In this document: piece after piece, positions 1 to 10,095 of the stretch
How the letters are laid out: each line of letters opens with the position of its first letter
Numbering within the stretch: position 1 is the first letter of the stretch
Origin: Ottowia flava
GTDB taxonomy: Bacteria > Pseudomonadota > Gammaproteobacteria > Burkholderiales > Burkholderiaceae_C
Reading direction: 5' to 3'
Length of the DNA stretch: 64,000 nucleotides
Assembly (NCBI RefSeq): GCF_042680565.1
Contig: NZ_JBHUEJ010000027.1
Span: forward strand, 1 to 64,000
Position numbers and translations under genes: made by a program
Notes under the pieces: model-generated
The model's input: only the letters and a program-made list of their open reading frames with translations
The model's database searches: none
What the model was told of the DNA's origin: nothing

Positions 1-73
1 CGCCATTGTTCCTGCCGCACACCGCTCACGCCATTCGGGCTTGACCGGGGTTTTGAACACCATCCCTAGGTTT

Positions 74-673
74 CTACGGATGGTGAGCTGAATAGCCCGT
101 GATTTCTTTGCTGTTTAAAACCTCGAATGCGATCTGCCGTAACAAAGGGAAGTGGGCATCAGTTAAGTTTTTAGTCGTTTCCAAGCCGTCTTGACTCACG
201 GAAAACGTACCTAATCCTAATTTTAGTTCGGTAGCTTTTTTGTCCAAATGAGAATCAACATGAGCTCCTCCATCTTTATTGGCGGCAGTCAGTGTGACGT
301 CTTTTCTTGAAAAGACTTCATTCTGAATCAGAATAACTTCATTCCACCAATTCTCAATAGACAAGTTTGTTGCTCTTCTGAGATCAAGTGGCGGAGTAAC
401 GCCTTCCATTGATAGTTTGAGCGGCATATAGAAGACTTCGTTTGGACTAACCTGAGGCTTCTGCTTGAGGCCTATGGTTGAAATAATGTTGATTGAATTT
501 TTTATTCCAAGATGACTGAGCAGGGATGTGCTATTCGCTGTGTCATGGAACAAGACGCGTAACGCAACTGCAATTCTCAATGCTTCGCTTTCATGCCCCG
601 CATCAAATGCAGCACATGAAGCTTGCAAGAACTTCAGCTGTTGCTCTAATTTTTCTACGAGGTTAACTGTCAT
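74..673 (-). CDS. AT-rich hypothetical protein
   Basis: The product has 199 residues and I do not recognise its family. It begins MTVNLVEKLEQQ and shows an alpha-helical N-terminal half with FLQASCAAFDAGHESEALRI near residues 15-34, then a mixed C-terminal half. No signal peptide or membrane segment is visible. The ATG at 673 was chosen because upstream codons fall in the tail of topB and read as an arginine- and glycine-rich shadow. No clear Shine-Dalgarno site precedes it. The gene starts 39 bases after the topB stop on the same strand. Its base composition is clearly lower in G+C than every neighbour, which suggests recent acquisition. An 8-bp inverted repeat (58-65 with 78-85) lies at its 3' end and could be a weak transcription end. 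Confidence 0.75.
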   Translation of the reverse strand: MTVNLVEKLEQQLKFLQASCAAFDAGHESEALRIAVALRVLFHDTANSTSLLSHLGIKNSINIISTIGLKQKPQVSPNEVFYMPLKLSMEGVTPPLDLRRATNLSIENWWNEVILIQNEVFSRKDVTLTAANKDGGAHVDSHLDKKATELKLGLGTFSVSQDGLETTKNLTDAHFPLLRQIAFEVLNSKEITGYSAHHP

Positions 674-711
674 ATTTTGTTTGATTATTTCTCGGCTTGA
701 AGAAAATGCAC

Positions 712-3687
<2,976 letters not shown>

Positions 3688-3707
3688 CTCGTTAGAATCC
3701 GTTGCTC

Positions 3708-3770
3708 TTACGCGCGCGTGCGCCCACGCGCACCCGCTCATGCGCGCCCACACACGTGCGCGCGCCCATA
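3708..3770. other. Alternating purine-pyrimidine tract between topB and SET gene
   Basis: The tract is rich in CG and CA/TG steps (for example ACGCGCGCGTGCGCCCACGC) and contains short palindromes such as CACACGTGCGCG. It occupies nearly all of the divergent intergenic region and so must overlap or adjoin the promoters of both genes. Such runs favour left-handed DNA under negative supercoiling. That property is inferred from composition and was not calculated. Confidence 0.5.
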
Positions 3771-3794
3771 GATTCAACATAGCAAATTCTGGAC

Positions 3795-4430
3795 GTGGTC
3801 ACCAAAACCCCTGACACCGAGGGCGGCAGCCGCCGCATCCAGACGCGCCGATCGGGCGTGCACGGCAAGGGCGTGTTCGCCACCGTGGACATCCCGGCGG
3901 GCGAACGCATCATCGAATACGTGGGCGAGATCATCAGCTGGGAAGAGGCGCAGCGCCGCCACCCGCACGACCCGGCGCAGCCCAACCACACCTTCTACTT
4001 CCACCTGGACGACGAGCACGTCATCGACGCGCTGTACGACGGCAACAGCTCGCGCTGGATCAACCACAGCTGCGACGCCAACTGCGAGGCGGACGAAGAC
4101 GGCGGGCGCGTGTTCATCAAGTCGGTGCGTCCGATCAAGGCCGGCGAAGAGCTGAATTACGACTACGGCCTGGTGATCGACGAGCCGCTCACGCCCGAGC
4201 TGAAGGCCGACTACCCCTGCTGGTGCGGCAGCGTCAACTGCCGCGGCACGCTGCTGTCGTCCGACCTGGACACGGCCGAGGCGCGCGACAAGGTCAAGAA
4301 AAAGAAGAAAAAGAAGGCTGAAAAGAAAGCCGCCCGACGCGAGGCCGACGACAAGGCCCGCGAAAAGGCGGAGCGCAAGGCGGACAAGAAGAAAAAGAAG
4401 GCCCGCAAGGCCGAAAGGACCGGCGACTGA
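3795..4430 (+). CDS. SET-domain protein-lysine methyltransferase
   Basis: The product is a putative S-adenosylmethionine-dependent lysine methyltransferase of 211 residues. The SET core runs from about 15 to 125, with GKGVFA at 24-29, NHSCDANC at 90-97 and the NYDYG motif at 121-125. A post-SET zinc cluster CWCGSVNC follows at 142-149. Residues 165-211 form a tail of mostly lysine, arginine, alanine and glutamate, reminiscent of histone H1-like tails. The start is a GTG at 3795. The stop overlaps the birA start (TGATG), so the two are translationally coupled. The substrate is unknown; the tail itself or basic nucleoid proteins are possible targets. Bacterial SET genes are often thought to derive from eukaryotes. 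Confidence 0.9.
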   Translation: MVTKTPDTEGGSRRIQTRRSGVHGKGVFATVDIPAGERIIEYVGEIISWEEAQRRHPHDPAQPNHTFYFHLDDEHVIDALYDGNSSRWINHSCDANCEADEDGGRVFIKSVRPIKAGEELNYDYGLVIDEPLTPELKADYPCWCGSVNCRGTLLSSDLDTAEARDKVKKKKKKKAEKKAARREADDKAREKAERKADKKKKKARKAERTGD

Positions 4431-5248
4431 TGGGGCAGACGCCTGCGCTCGACCTGCAGCAGCGCTGGGGCGCGGCGCCGCTGCAGGACGCCCTGCAGCC
4501 CACGTGGCCCGGCCTGCGCGTCCAGGTGATGGCAGAGGTCGATTCCACCAACACCGAGCTGATGCGACGCGCGCGCGCCAGCGACGTCACGCCGACCCTG
4601 CTGGTGGCCGAAGCGCAGACCGCCGGCCGCGGCCGCATGGGCCGCCCTTGGAAGAGCGCGTCGGCGCACGGCCACGCGGCGCTGGCGTTCTCGCTCGGCC
4701 TGCCGCTGGCGCCGCGCGACTGGTCGGGCCTGTCGCTGGCCGTGGGGCTGGCGCTGGCCGAGGCGCTGCACCCCCAGCTGACCATCAAGTGGCCCAACGA
4801 TTTGTGGTGGGACGGGCGCAAACTGTCGGGCATCCTGATCGAGACCGCCGCCAGCCCCGCGCTGGCGGACGACACGCGCCAGGTGGTCATCGGCATCGGC
4901 ATCAACCTCGACGCGCCGGACGCCGAGGGCCTGTCCACCCGGCCCGCCTGGGTGCGCGAATTCCTGCCGGGGTTGGACGCGCCCGGGCTGCTGGCGCGCG
5001 TGGCGCCGGGGCTGCTGCAGACGGTCCAACAGTTCGAGCGCGAAGGCTTTGCCCCGCTGCGCGACCGTTACGCCGGGCGCGACGCGCTGGCCGGGCGTGA
5101 GGTGGCGCTGTCGGACGGCCTGCGCGGGCGCGCCGTCGGTGTGTCCGACCTGGGCGCGCTGCTGGTGCACACCGAAATGGGCACGCGCGAGGTCACCAGC
5201 TCCGAAGTCAGCGTGCGCCCGGTCGTTGCCGAAGGGGCGGTGCCATGA
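4430..5248 (+). CDS. birA: Biotin--[acetyl-CoA-carboxylase] ligase
   Basis: The enzyme activates biotin with ATP and attaches it to the biotin carboxyl carrier protein. The product has 272 residues and consists of the catalytic and C-terminal domains only. The helix-turn-helix domain of E. coli BirA is absent, so it should not act as a repressor. The biotinyl-AMP site GRGRMG lies at 66-71, KWPND at 120-124 and the DxTN-like DSTNTE near 38-43. The ATG overlaps the SET gene stop by one base, and the 3' end overlaps the next gene by four bases (ATGA), indicating one operon. Confidence 0.95.
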   Translation: MGQTPALDLQQRWGAAPLQDALQPTWPGLRVQVMAEVDSTNTELMRRARASDVTPTLLVAEAQTAGRGRMGRPWKSASAHGHAALAFSLGLPLAPRDWSGLSLAVGLALAEALHPQLTIKWPNDLWWDGRKLSGILIETAASPALADDTRQVVIGIGINLDAPDAEGLSTRPAWVREFLPGLDAPGLLARVAPGLLQTVQQFEREGFAPLRDRYAGRDALAGREVALSDGLRGRAVGVSDLGALLVHTEMGTREVTSSEVSVRPVVAEGAVP

Positions 5249-6006
5249 TCGGGCGGCTGGTGGTGCTGTTGCTGGCGGCCAACCTGGCCTGGTTCGCCTG
5301 GTCGCAGGGCTGGCTGCGCGGCGTTGGCCTTGGCCCCGCCGTGCCAACCGAACCCGAACGGCTGGAGCGCCAGGTGCGCCCCGAGGCGCTGGAGATTCAG
5401 CCGCTGCCCGACAGCGCGTCATCCAAGGCGGCGGCGGAGAGCAAGCCCGAGCGCCCGTCGCGCGCCGAGCCAGAGCCGGCGATCGAAGTGGCCCAGGCGC
5501 CGGCCGAGCCCGCGCCCGTCCCAGCACCCCCTGCCGACGCGGCGCCCACGCCAGCGGCCGGCGGCACCTGCCTCCAGGCCGGCGTGTTCGACGAAAAGCA
5601 GATGCCCGCGTTGCGCAAGGCGCTGGCCGGTCTGCCCGACGGCAGCTGGCGCATCGACGAAGTGCAACTGCCCGGCCGCTGGATGGTCTACGTCGGCAAA
5701 CTGGCCGACGCCAGCGCCGTGGCCACCAAGCGCGCCGAGCTACGCGAACTGGGCGTTGACACCGACCGCCCCGGCGCCGCGCTGGAGCCCGGCCTGTCGC
5801 TGGGCCGCTTTGCGACCGAAGAGGCGGCCGAACGCGCCCTGACCGATCTGGGCCGCAAGGGTGTGCGCACCGCACGCGTGGTGCAGGAGCGGCGCGACGT
5901 CCCCGCCTACCGCCTGCGCCTGCCGCACGCCGACGACGCGCTGCGCCAGCAGGCACGCGGGCTGCGGGGCGCGCTGGCAGGGCGTGAGTTGCGCGAATGT
6001 GAGTGA
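5245..6006 (+). CDS. Membrane-anchored SPOR-domain protein
   Basis: The product has 253 residues. A single N-terminal membrane segment (about 5-25) is followed by an Ala/Pro/Glu-rich periplasmic spacer to about residue 100. A SPOR-like region follows, including CLQAGVFDEKQMPALRKAL and the strand WMVYVGKL. A second half-repeat (LEPGLSLGRFATEEAAERAL) lies further on. SPOR domains bind denuded septal peptidoglycan, so a cell-division or envelope role is likely. The start codon overlaps the birA stop. This birA-linked arrangement is conserved in related betaproteobacteria to my recollection. Confidence 0.82.
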   Translation: MIGRLVVLLLAANLAWFAWSQGWLRGVGLGPAVPTEPERLERQVRPEALEIQPLPDSASSKAAAESKPERPSRAEPEPAIEVAQAPAEPAPVPAPPADAAPTPAAGGTCLQAGVFDEKQMPALRKALAGLPDGSWRIDEVQLPGRWMVYVGKLADASAVATKRAELRELGVDTDRPGAALEPGLSLGRFATEEAAERALTDLGRKGVRTARVVQERRDVPAYRLRLPHADDALRQQARGLRGALAGRELRECE

Positions 6007-6011
6007 CGGGC

Positions 6012-6084
6012 CTGAGGTTTTGGGTCTTTTCGCCCCTCGGCCCTACAGCCACCTGCGCAAGCAGCTATTTATTTTATAGCTGTG
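6012..6084 (+). repeat. Family A repeat 3' of SPOR gene
   Basis: The copy has the upstream arm CCCTACAGCCACC, the core GCGCAAGCAGCTATT and the closing TATAGCT. It begins about six bases after the SPOR stop and has the same orientation as that gene. Confidence 0.8.
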
Positions 6085-6249
6085 AGGCACTTGCTCAGCT
6101 GTCTCGGCACCGCGGGCCGCCGTGATGATGCAAGGCCGTGCTTTGGCCGTGGTCCTTTGCAGGCCGCCTGGTCCCCGGCGACGGTACCCTGCCCTCAGTC
6201 GGCGGTATGCTTGCCGGCTTCCACCGTCCAACCTTCAGGAGACACCGCC

Positions 6250-6909
6250 ATGACCCTCAAGCTCTACTACGCCCCCGGCGCCTGTTCGTTCGTGCCGCAC
6301 AGCATGCTGGAGCTGGCTGGTGCCACCTTCGAGCCCGCCTCCATCAAGCTGCACAAGGGCGAGCAGTACGGTGACGAGTACAAGGCGCTGAACCCGCGCA
6401 GCCAGGTGCCGGTGCTGGTCGACGGCGACGAGGTGATCACGCAGATCGTCGCGATCATCAACTACATCGACGCCAAGTTCCCTGAAGCTGGCTTCATCCC
6501 CAAGGAGCCCTTGGCGCGCGCGCGCTTCATGGAGGCGCTGGCGTGGATGAACAACACGGTGCACCCCACGTTCACGCACATCTTCATGCCGCAGAAGTTC
6601 AGCGACAACGAAGGCGCGCAGGCCGAGATGAAGCGCTTTGGCGTGGACAGCTACCGCAAGCTGATGGCCGAGCTGCAGGCCATGGTCGTGCGTGCCCGCG
6701 CAGCCGGCCACGACTGGCTGGGCGGCGTGCACTGCGGCCCGCTGGATGCGTACGCGCTGACGTTGCTGCGTTGGGGCACCATTGCCGGCATCAATCCCGA
6801 GGACTACCCCGAGCTGTGGGCGCACGTGCAGCGCACCGCCCAAGTGCCCGCCATCGCCAAGACGATGGAGCGCGAGAAGCTGCAGTTGAACCTGTACAAA
6901 CCGGCGTGA
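6250..6909 (+). CDS. Glutathione S-transferase, beta-class-like
   Basis: The product has 219 residues. The N-terminal thioredoxin-fold half contains YAPGACSFVPH (6-16), where the cysteine of beta-class enzymes is conserved, and NPRSQVPVLVDGD, the cis-proline and glutathione-binding region. An alpha-helical C-terminal half follows. Its role is conjugation or reduction of electrophiles with glutathione in the cytoplasm; the physiological substrate cannot be told. The ATG at 6250 is preceded by AGGAGA at an ideal distance, whereas the upstream extension has no family match. The gene stands alone between repeats, with its 3' end facing the VPTQS gene cluster. Confidence 0.92.
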   Translation: MTLKLYYAPGACSFVPHSMLELAGATFEPASIKLHKGEQYGDEYKALNPRSQVPVLVDGDEVITQIVAIINYIDAKFPEAGFIPKEPLARARFMEALAWMNNTVHPTFTHIFMPQKFSDNEGAQAEMKRFGVDSYRKLMAELQAMVVRARAAGHDWLGGVHCGPLDAYALTLLRWGTIAGINPEDYPELWAHVQRTAQVPAIAKTMEREKLQLNLYKPA

Positions 6910-6924
6910 TGGGCTGGATTGGAC

Positions 6925-6990
6925 TTTCAGGTTAAATAGGCTGCTAGCGTAGTCTGTAACTGCTCTGGCAGCTACCTTAAAAATAGCAGA
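6925..6990 (+). repeat. Family A repeat 3' of GST gene
   Basis: It shows GGTTAAATAGG, GCTAGCG, GGCAGCTACC and AAATAGCAGA in the family order. It lies in the convergent gap between the GST gene and the first VPTQS gene, in GST orientation. Confidence 0.75.
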
Positions 6991-6999
6991 TTTCTGAAT

Positions 7000-7713
7000 T
7001 CAAGCGGTTGGCTTGGCCGATCCGCGACGGCGGCGACGCCGAATCTGCCAGGCCCCCAGCAGGCCGGCCATCAGCGCCATGCCCGCCATCGCGCCCGCGG
7101 ACTGGGTCGGCACCGCTGCGGGCGGCGCCAGGGCGTCGTCAAAACACACGCCGATCAGCGTTCCGCCGTCGCCGGGCATTTCCTCAAACGTCAGTGACGT
7201 CAGCGCCGCCGGTGCCTGGTTGGTGAAGCGCACGATGCCCGCGCTGCCAAGGGAACGGGGGGTATCTTGGAGCGACCCGATGCCGATGAGGGTGTTGCCG
7301 CTGATCACCAACGGGTTGGGCGATGCTGCGCCGGGCAGCGGGCTGATATCCGCCGCCAATGGCGTGTAGACGCTGCCGTTCAGGGAGAGGGTCAACACGT
7401 CGGATCGCTGATGCGCATCCAGCGAGAGCGCTACGCTGCTGGTGGCGATCGGGTGGCTGAACGTGAGCGTACAGGCCACTGGGCTCACTGGGATGATGCC
7501 TATAAACAATATGCCGTCGTAGGTGAGTCGCGAATTCGTGTGATCGAAAGGGTTGGTGATGGCGCCGGCCACGGGCTCGCAGCCACTCACCGTCACGGCG
7601 CCGTACGTGCCGGGGCCCCGGGTCAGGCATTGAGGGGCAGCGTGGCTGGCCAGGCTGGTGATGCCCAAGGCGATGGTCGCCAGCGCGGGCAGGGTGCGAC
7701 GGTGAAATTTCAT
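7000..7713 (-). CDS. Secreted VPTQS-CTERM protein, paralogue 1
   Basis: The product has 237 residues. A signal peptide (1-25, ending SHAA) precedes a beta-rich domain starting QCLTRGPGTYGAVTVSGC, with DAHQRSDVLTLSLNG near the middle and FEEMPGDGGTLIGVCFDDA near the end. It ends with VPTQS, a hydrophobic segment and a cluster of arginines. That layout matches exosortase or rhombosortase C-terminal sorting signals, but the motif VPTQS differs from IPTLxxWG. The function is unknown. It shares clear identity with the genes at 7808 and 9079. An inverted repeat TGACAC/GTGTCA (7713-7718, 7733-7738) spans the start region. The last residues RRRRRRGSAKPTA are unusually extended. Confidence 0.85.
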   Translation of the reverse strand: MKFHRRTLPALATIALGITSLASHAAPQCLTRGPGTYGAVTVSGCEPVAGAITNPFDHTNSRLTYDGILFIGIIPVSPVACTLTFSHPIATSSVALSLDAHQRSDVLTLSLNGSVYTPLAADISPLPGAASPNPLVISGNTLIGIGSLQDTPRSLGSAGIVRFTNQAPAALTSLTFEEMPGDGGTLIGVCFDDALAPPAAVPTQSAGAMAGMALMAGLLGAWQIRRRRRRGSAKPTA

Positions 7714-7741
7714 GACACTCGTTATGATGAAGGTGTCACGA

Positions 7742-7750
7742 AATTTAGTA
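7742..7750 (-). promoter_or_regulatory. Shared TACTAAATT box upstream of paralogue 1
   Basis: The same nine bases occur upstream of paralogue 2 (8535-8543), and in both cases the box begins 29 bases from the start codon. The identical spacing suggests a common promoter element, possibly the -10 region or a regulator site. Confidence 0.45.
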
Positions 7751-7807
7751 GAAATAAACTGTTAAGTTCGCCCTGAGTGGATGTGCGATCTGGCGGGTCG
7801 GCAAAGT

Positions 7808-8506
7808 TCAGCGGTGGCTGGCGCGGCGTCGCAAGCCCCAGGCGGCCAGCAGGGCGGCCATCAGTCCCATGGCGGCCAGGGTACCGGTGGATTGGGTCGG
7901 CACGGCGGCGGGCGGGGGAAGCGCGTCGTCAAAGCAGACGCCAAGCAGCGAGCCGGCATCTCCCGGGGTTTCGTTCAGGGTCAGCGACGTGAGCGTGGCG
8001 GGGGCGTTGTTGGTCAGGCTGACAATGCCCGCACTGTCTCCGGTCGGGGGCACCGAAGTGGACGACCCAATGCCAACGATGGTGTTGCCGTTGATGGCCA
8101 GTTGATACGGCGCGGGGCTGCCGGGCAATGCCGCCAGATCCGCTGCGACTGGGGTGTAAGCCGCCCCGTTCAGCAATATCGAAAGCACGTCCCGCTGCTG
8201 ATGGGCGTCGACCGAGATGCGCACGCTACTGGTCAGGATCGGGTGGCTGAATGTCAAGGCGCACGTCACTGGCGTTGCCGTGCCGCCGACGCTGACGATG
8301 GCGATGCCGTCGAAGGTCAAGCCCACGCTTGCGCCGGGGAGCGGGTTGATGAGGCCATGCGGGGGGTCCGAGTCGCAGCCCGTGACCGTCACGGTACCGT
8401 AAGTGCCTGGCCCGTTTGTCAGGCACTGCTGGGCGGCATGGCTGGACAGGCTGCCCACGCAGAGCGCGAAGGCCGCCAACGAAGGAACGGTACGACGAAG
8501 TCTCAT
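7808..8506 (-). CDS. Secreted VPTQS-CTERM protein, paralogue 2
   Basis: The product has 232 residues with the same plan as its two paralogues. A signal peptide ending SHAA precedes QQCLTNGPGTYGTVTVTGC. A central DAHQQRDVLSILLNG, LNETPGDAGSLLGVCFDDA and the terminal VPTQS, hydrophobic helix and RRR follow. The ATG at 8506 is preceded by TTGGGAG; the longer reading frame to 8536 lacks this. It is separated from paralogue 1 by 94 bases and probably has its own promoter (TACTAAATT box at 8535-8543). Anchoring to the cell surface or release after cleavage is inferred from the C-terminus only. Confidence 0.85.
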   Translation of the reverse strand: MRLRRTVPSLAAFALCVGSLSSHAAQQCLTNGPGTYGTVTVTGCDSDPPHGLINPLPGASVGLTFDGIAIVSVGGTATPVTCALTFSHPILTSSVRISVDAHQQRDVLSILLNGAAYTPVAADLAALPGSPAPYQLAINGNTIVGIGSSTSVPPTGDSAGIVSLTNNAPATLTSLTLNETPGDAGSLLGVCFDDALPPPAAVPTQSTGTLAAMGLMAALLAAWGLRRRASHR

Positions 8507-8534
8507 CACACACTCCCAAGTCAACAAGGTATGC

Positions 8535-8543
8535 AATTTAGTA
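8535..8543 (-). promoter_or_regulatory. Shared TACTAAATT box upstream of paralogue 2
   Basis: This is identical to 7742-7750 and begins 29 bases from the ATG, the same offset as for paralogue 1. Paralogue 3 lacks it. Confidence 0.45.
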
Positions 8544-8702
8544 CTTAAGTGTTCTTGATGTTGTCCATAATTGATGTGACATACGGCCCGGTGAGCGGTA
8601 TTTGGAGCGCAGATCGATGGCGGAGGCGGAGCGATAGATCATGGAGTGGGCCCGTCCTGCCAACGCTTGCGTGATGCCGAGGTTCTCACGGCGCATCGGC
8701 GT

Positions 8703-8759
8703 AAAAAATGCCCAGAAGCCTTACTCACCGGGCGCAAGCAGCTATTGAAAAAATAGTGA
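8703..8759 (+). repeat. Family A repeat
   Basis: The core GCGCAAGCAGCTATT is followed by an A-run and ATAGTGA, with GCCCAGAAGCCTTACTC upstream. Both flanking genes run on the other strand, so this copy does not follow the usual gene-orientation rule. Confidence 0.75.
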
Positions 8760-9033
8760 TGGACGTCCGCTGCGCCCCACGGCGGCGCTGTGCGAAGGCG
8801 CGCTTGCGGGCTTCGGCCAGGCACCGGTCAGCGCTGACCGCGATGAGGGTGGTGCCGCCCGTTCCGCGATGCTGCGCCGTGGTCTGAGAGCAGGACAAAC
8901 GACAGCGTCCGGCGCTGGAGAGTCGCGCGTCCGGGATCAGGCCGACCGCTTTGCGCGCGGTTGCAGTCCGGGCGACGATGAAGGGGCATCGGGCGCGCTA
9001 CGCACTGGCGGACTCAACATGCGGCGCCCGACG

Positions 9034-9072
9034 CCAGCCCCCTGAGTCGGTGGGCGCCTCGGCGGGGGCTGC
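9034..9072 (+). repeat. Family B-like GC-rich repeat
   Basis: It contains CCCCCTGAGTCGG and GGCGCCTCGGCGGGGGCTGC, resembling the repeat at 54990-55047. It lies directly 3' of paralogue 3, in opposite orientation. Confidence 0.5.
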
Positions 9073-9078
9073 CGTGGC

Positions 9079-9777
9079 TCAGCGCTGGTTGCGGCGGCGG
9101 CGCAAGCGCCAGCCCGCCAGCAAACTGGCCATCAGCGCCATCCCGGCCAAGCCTGCAGGTGACTGTGTGGGCACAGCGGTGGTTGCGGCGGCGCCATCGT
9201 CAAAGCACACACCGATCAGTGTGCCGTGGTCCCCCACCGATTCCTGGAGCGACAGCGAGGTGATCGTGGCTGGCGGGTTGTTGGTCAGTTGTACAACGCC
9301 AGCGCTGCCGTACGAGCTTGGAGTATCTTGGGAAGACCCATCGCCGATGATCGTGTTGCCGCTGATTACCAGCGCATTGGGCGATACCGCGCCAGACAAA
9401 GGGCTGAGGTCGGCCGCAACGGGCGTGTAGACGTTGCCGTTGGCTGAAATGGTCAGAATGTCCTGCGTCTGGTGGGCGTCCAGCGAAAGCTGGAGGCTGC
9501 TCGTGGCAATCGGCGGGTTGAAGCTCAGGTTGCAGCTCGTCGGATTGGTCGCGCCGGCTTGCAGTCCAATGCCATCGTACGCAAACGTAGGTGTTAATTG
9601 TGTGCCACGGAGGGGATTGGTGATGCCGTTGGCTGCATTGGTCTCACAGCCGGTGACCGTGACAGCCCCATAAGTGCCGGGGCCGTCGGTCAAACATTGT
9701 TGGGCGGCGTGGCTGGCCAAACTGGCGCTGCACAAGGCCAAGGCTGCCAAGACTGGTGCAAATTGACGAAGTTTCAT
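9079..9777 (-). CDS. Secreted VPTQS-CTERM protein, paralogue 3
   Basis: The product has 232 residues. It has a signal peptide ending SHAA and then QQCLTDGPGTYGAVTVTGC. DAHQTQDILTISANGNVYTPVAADL, LQESVGDHGTLIGVCFDDG and the terminal VPTQSPAGLAGMALMASLLAG with RLRRRR follow. The start at 9777 has GAGGGGAA upstream. The three paralogues differ mainly in the loop after the first conserved block (NAANGITNPLRG here). All keep two cysteines near the N-terminus and one near the C-terminus. Function is unknown; surface display through the C-terminal signal is inferred. Confidence 0.85.
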   Translation of the reverse strand: MKLRQFAPVLAALALCSASLASHAAQQCLTDGPGTYGAVTVTGCETNAANGITNPLRGTQLTPTFAYDGIGLQAGATNPTSCNLSFNPPIATSSLQLSLDAHQTQDILTISANGNVYTPVAADLSPLSGAVSPNALVISGNTIIGDGSSQDTPSSYGSAGVVQLTNNPPATITSLSLQESVGDHGTLIGVCFDDGAAATTAVPTQSPAGLAGMALMASLLAGWRLRRRRNQR

Positions 9778-10095
9778 GGGATTCCCCTCTCTCTGGTGGA
9801 TAGAACTTTCACCTTAGCCCTGAGGTGAAGTTCATCGAGACGGGCAAAAATGTGCGTTCAGGACAAATAAGCCGTAAGGAGTATTTTTTTACTTGATTTG
9901 TGTGAATTAATGCCAGCACCCGCTGGGCTATGGCTGCGGTGTCTCGGAGGCCCTTGTCGGCCAACCGTCGCGACCCACACAAGCCGATACTTCAGGGTGC
10001 GCCAGGCGTCAAGGTTCGAAGGGAAGGCGGCTTCAAAACCTTATGCATGCTGCGCTGCCAGCTATCGAAAAAGAAGCGACGACAGCGGGTACGCC
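9778..10095. other. Intergenic region with promoter area and repeat
   Basis: There are 318 bases without a gene. The left part (9780-9910) is AT-rich and should hold the paralogue 3 promoter on the minus strand. The right part holds a family A repeat next to the histidine kinase stop. Confidence 0.5.
10040..10076 (+). repeat. Family A repeat, partial
   Basis: The core TGCGCTGCCAGCTATCGAAA matches the right half of the element. It lies at the 3' end of the kinase gene but points against it. Confidence 0.6.

Larger units (their letters stand above)
8507..9078. other. Intergenic region between paralogues 2 and 3
   Basis: There are 572 bases without a credible gene. It contains the paralogue 2 promoter area with the TACTAAATT box (8535-8543), an AT-rich stretch to about 8585, a family A repeat (8703-8759) and a family B-like repeat near the right end (9034-9072). 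Open frames here lack start signals and family resemblance. Confidence 0.6.

Noticed and set aside
1..63. A 21-codon minus-strand frame beginning MVFKTPVKPEWRE and running off the left edge
   Set aside because: Too short to judge and no recognised family. It could be the start of a real gene beyond the window, but no good ribosome site is seen.
58..85. Inverted repeat CACCATCC/GGATGGTG as an insertion-sequence end
   Set aside because: Only 8 bp, no target duplication and no transposase in view. A weak hairpin at the gene end is simpler.
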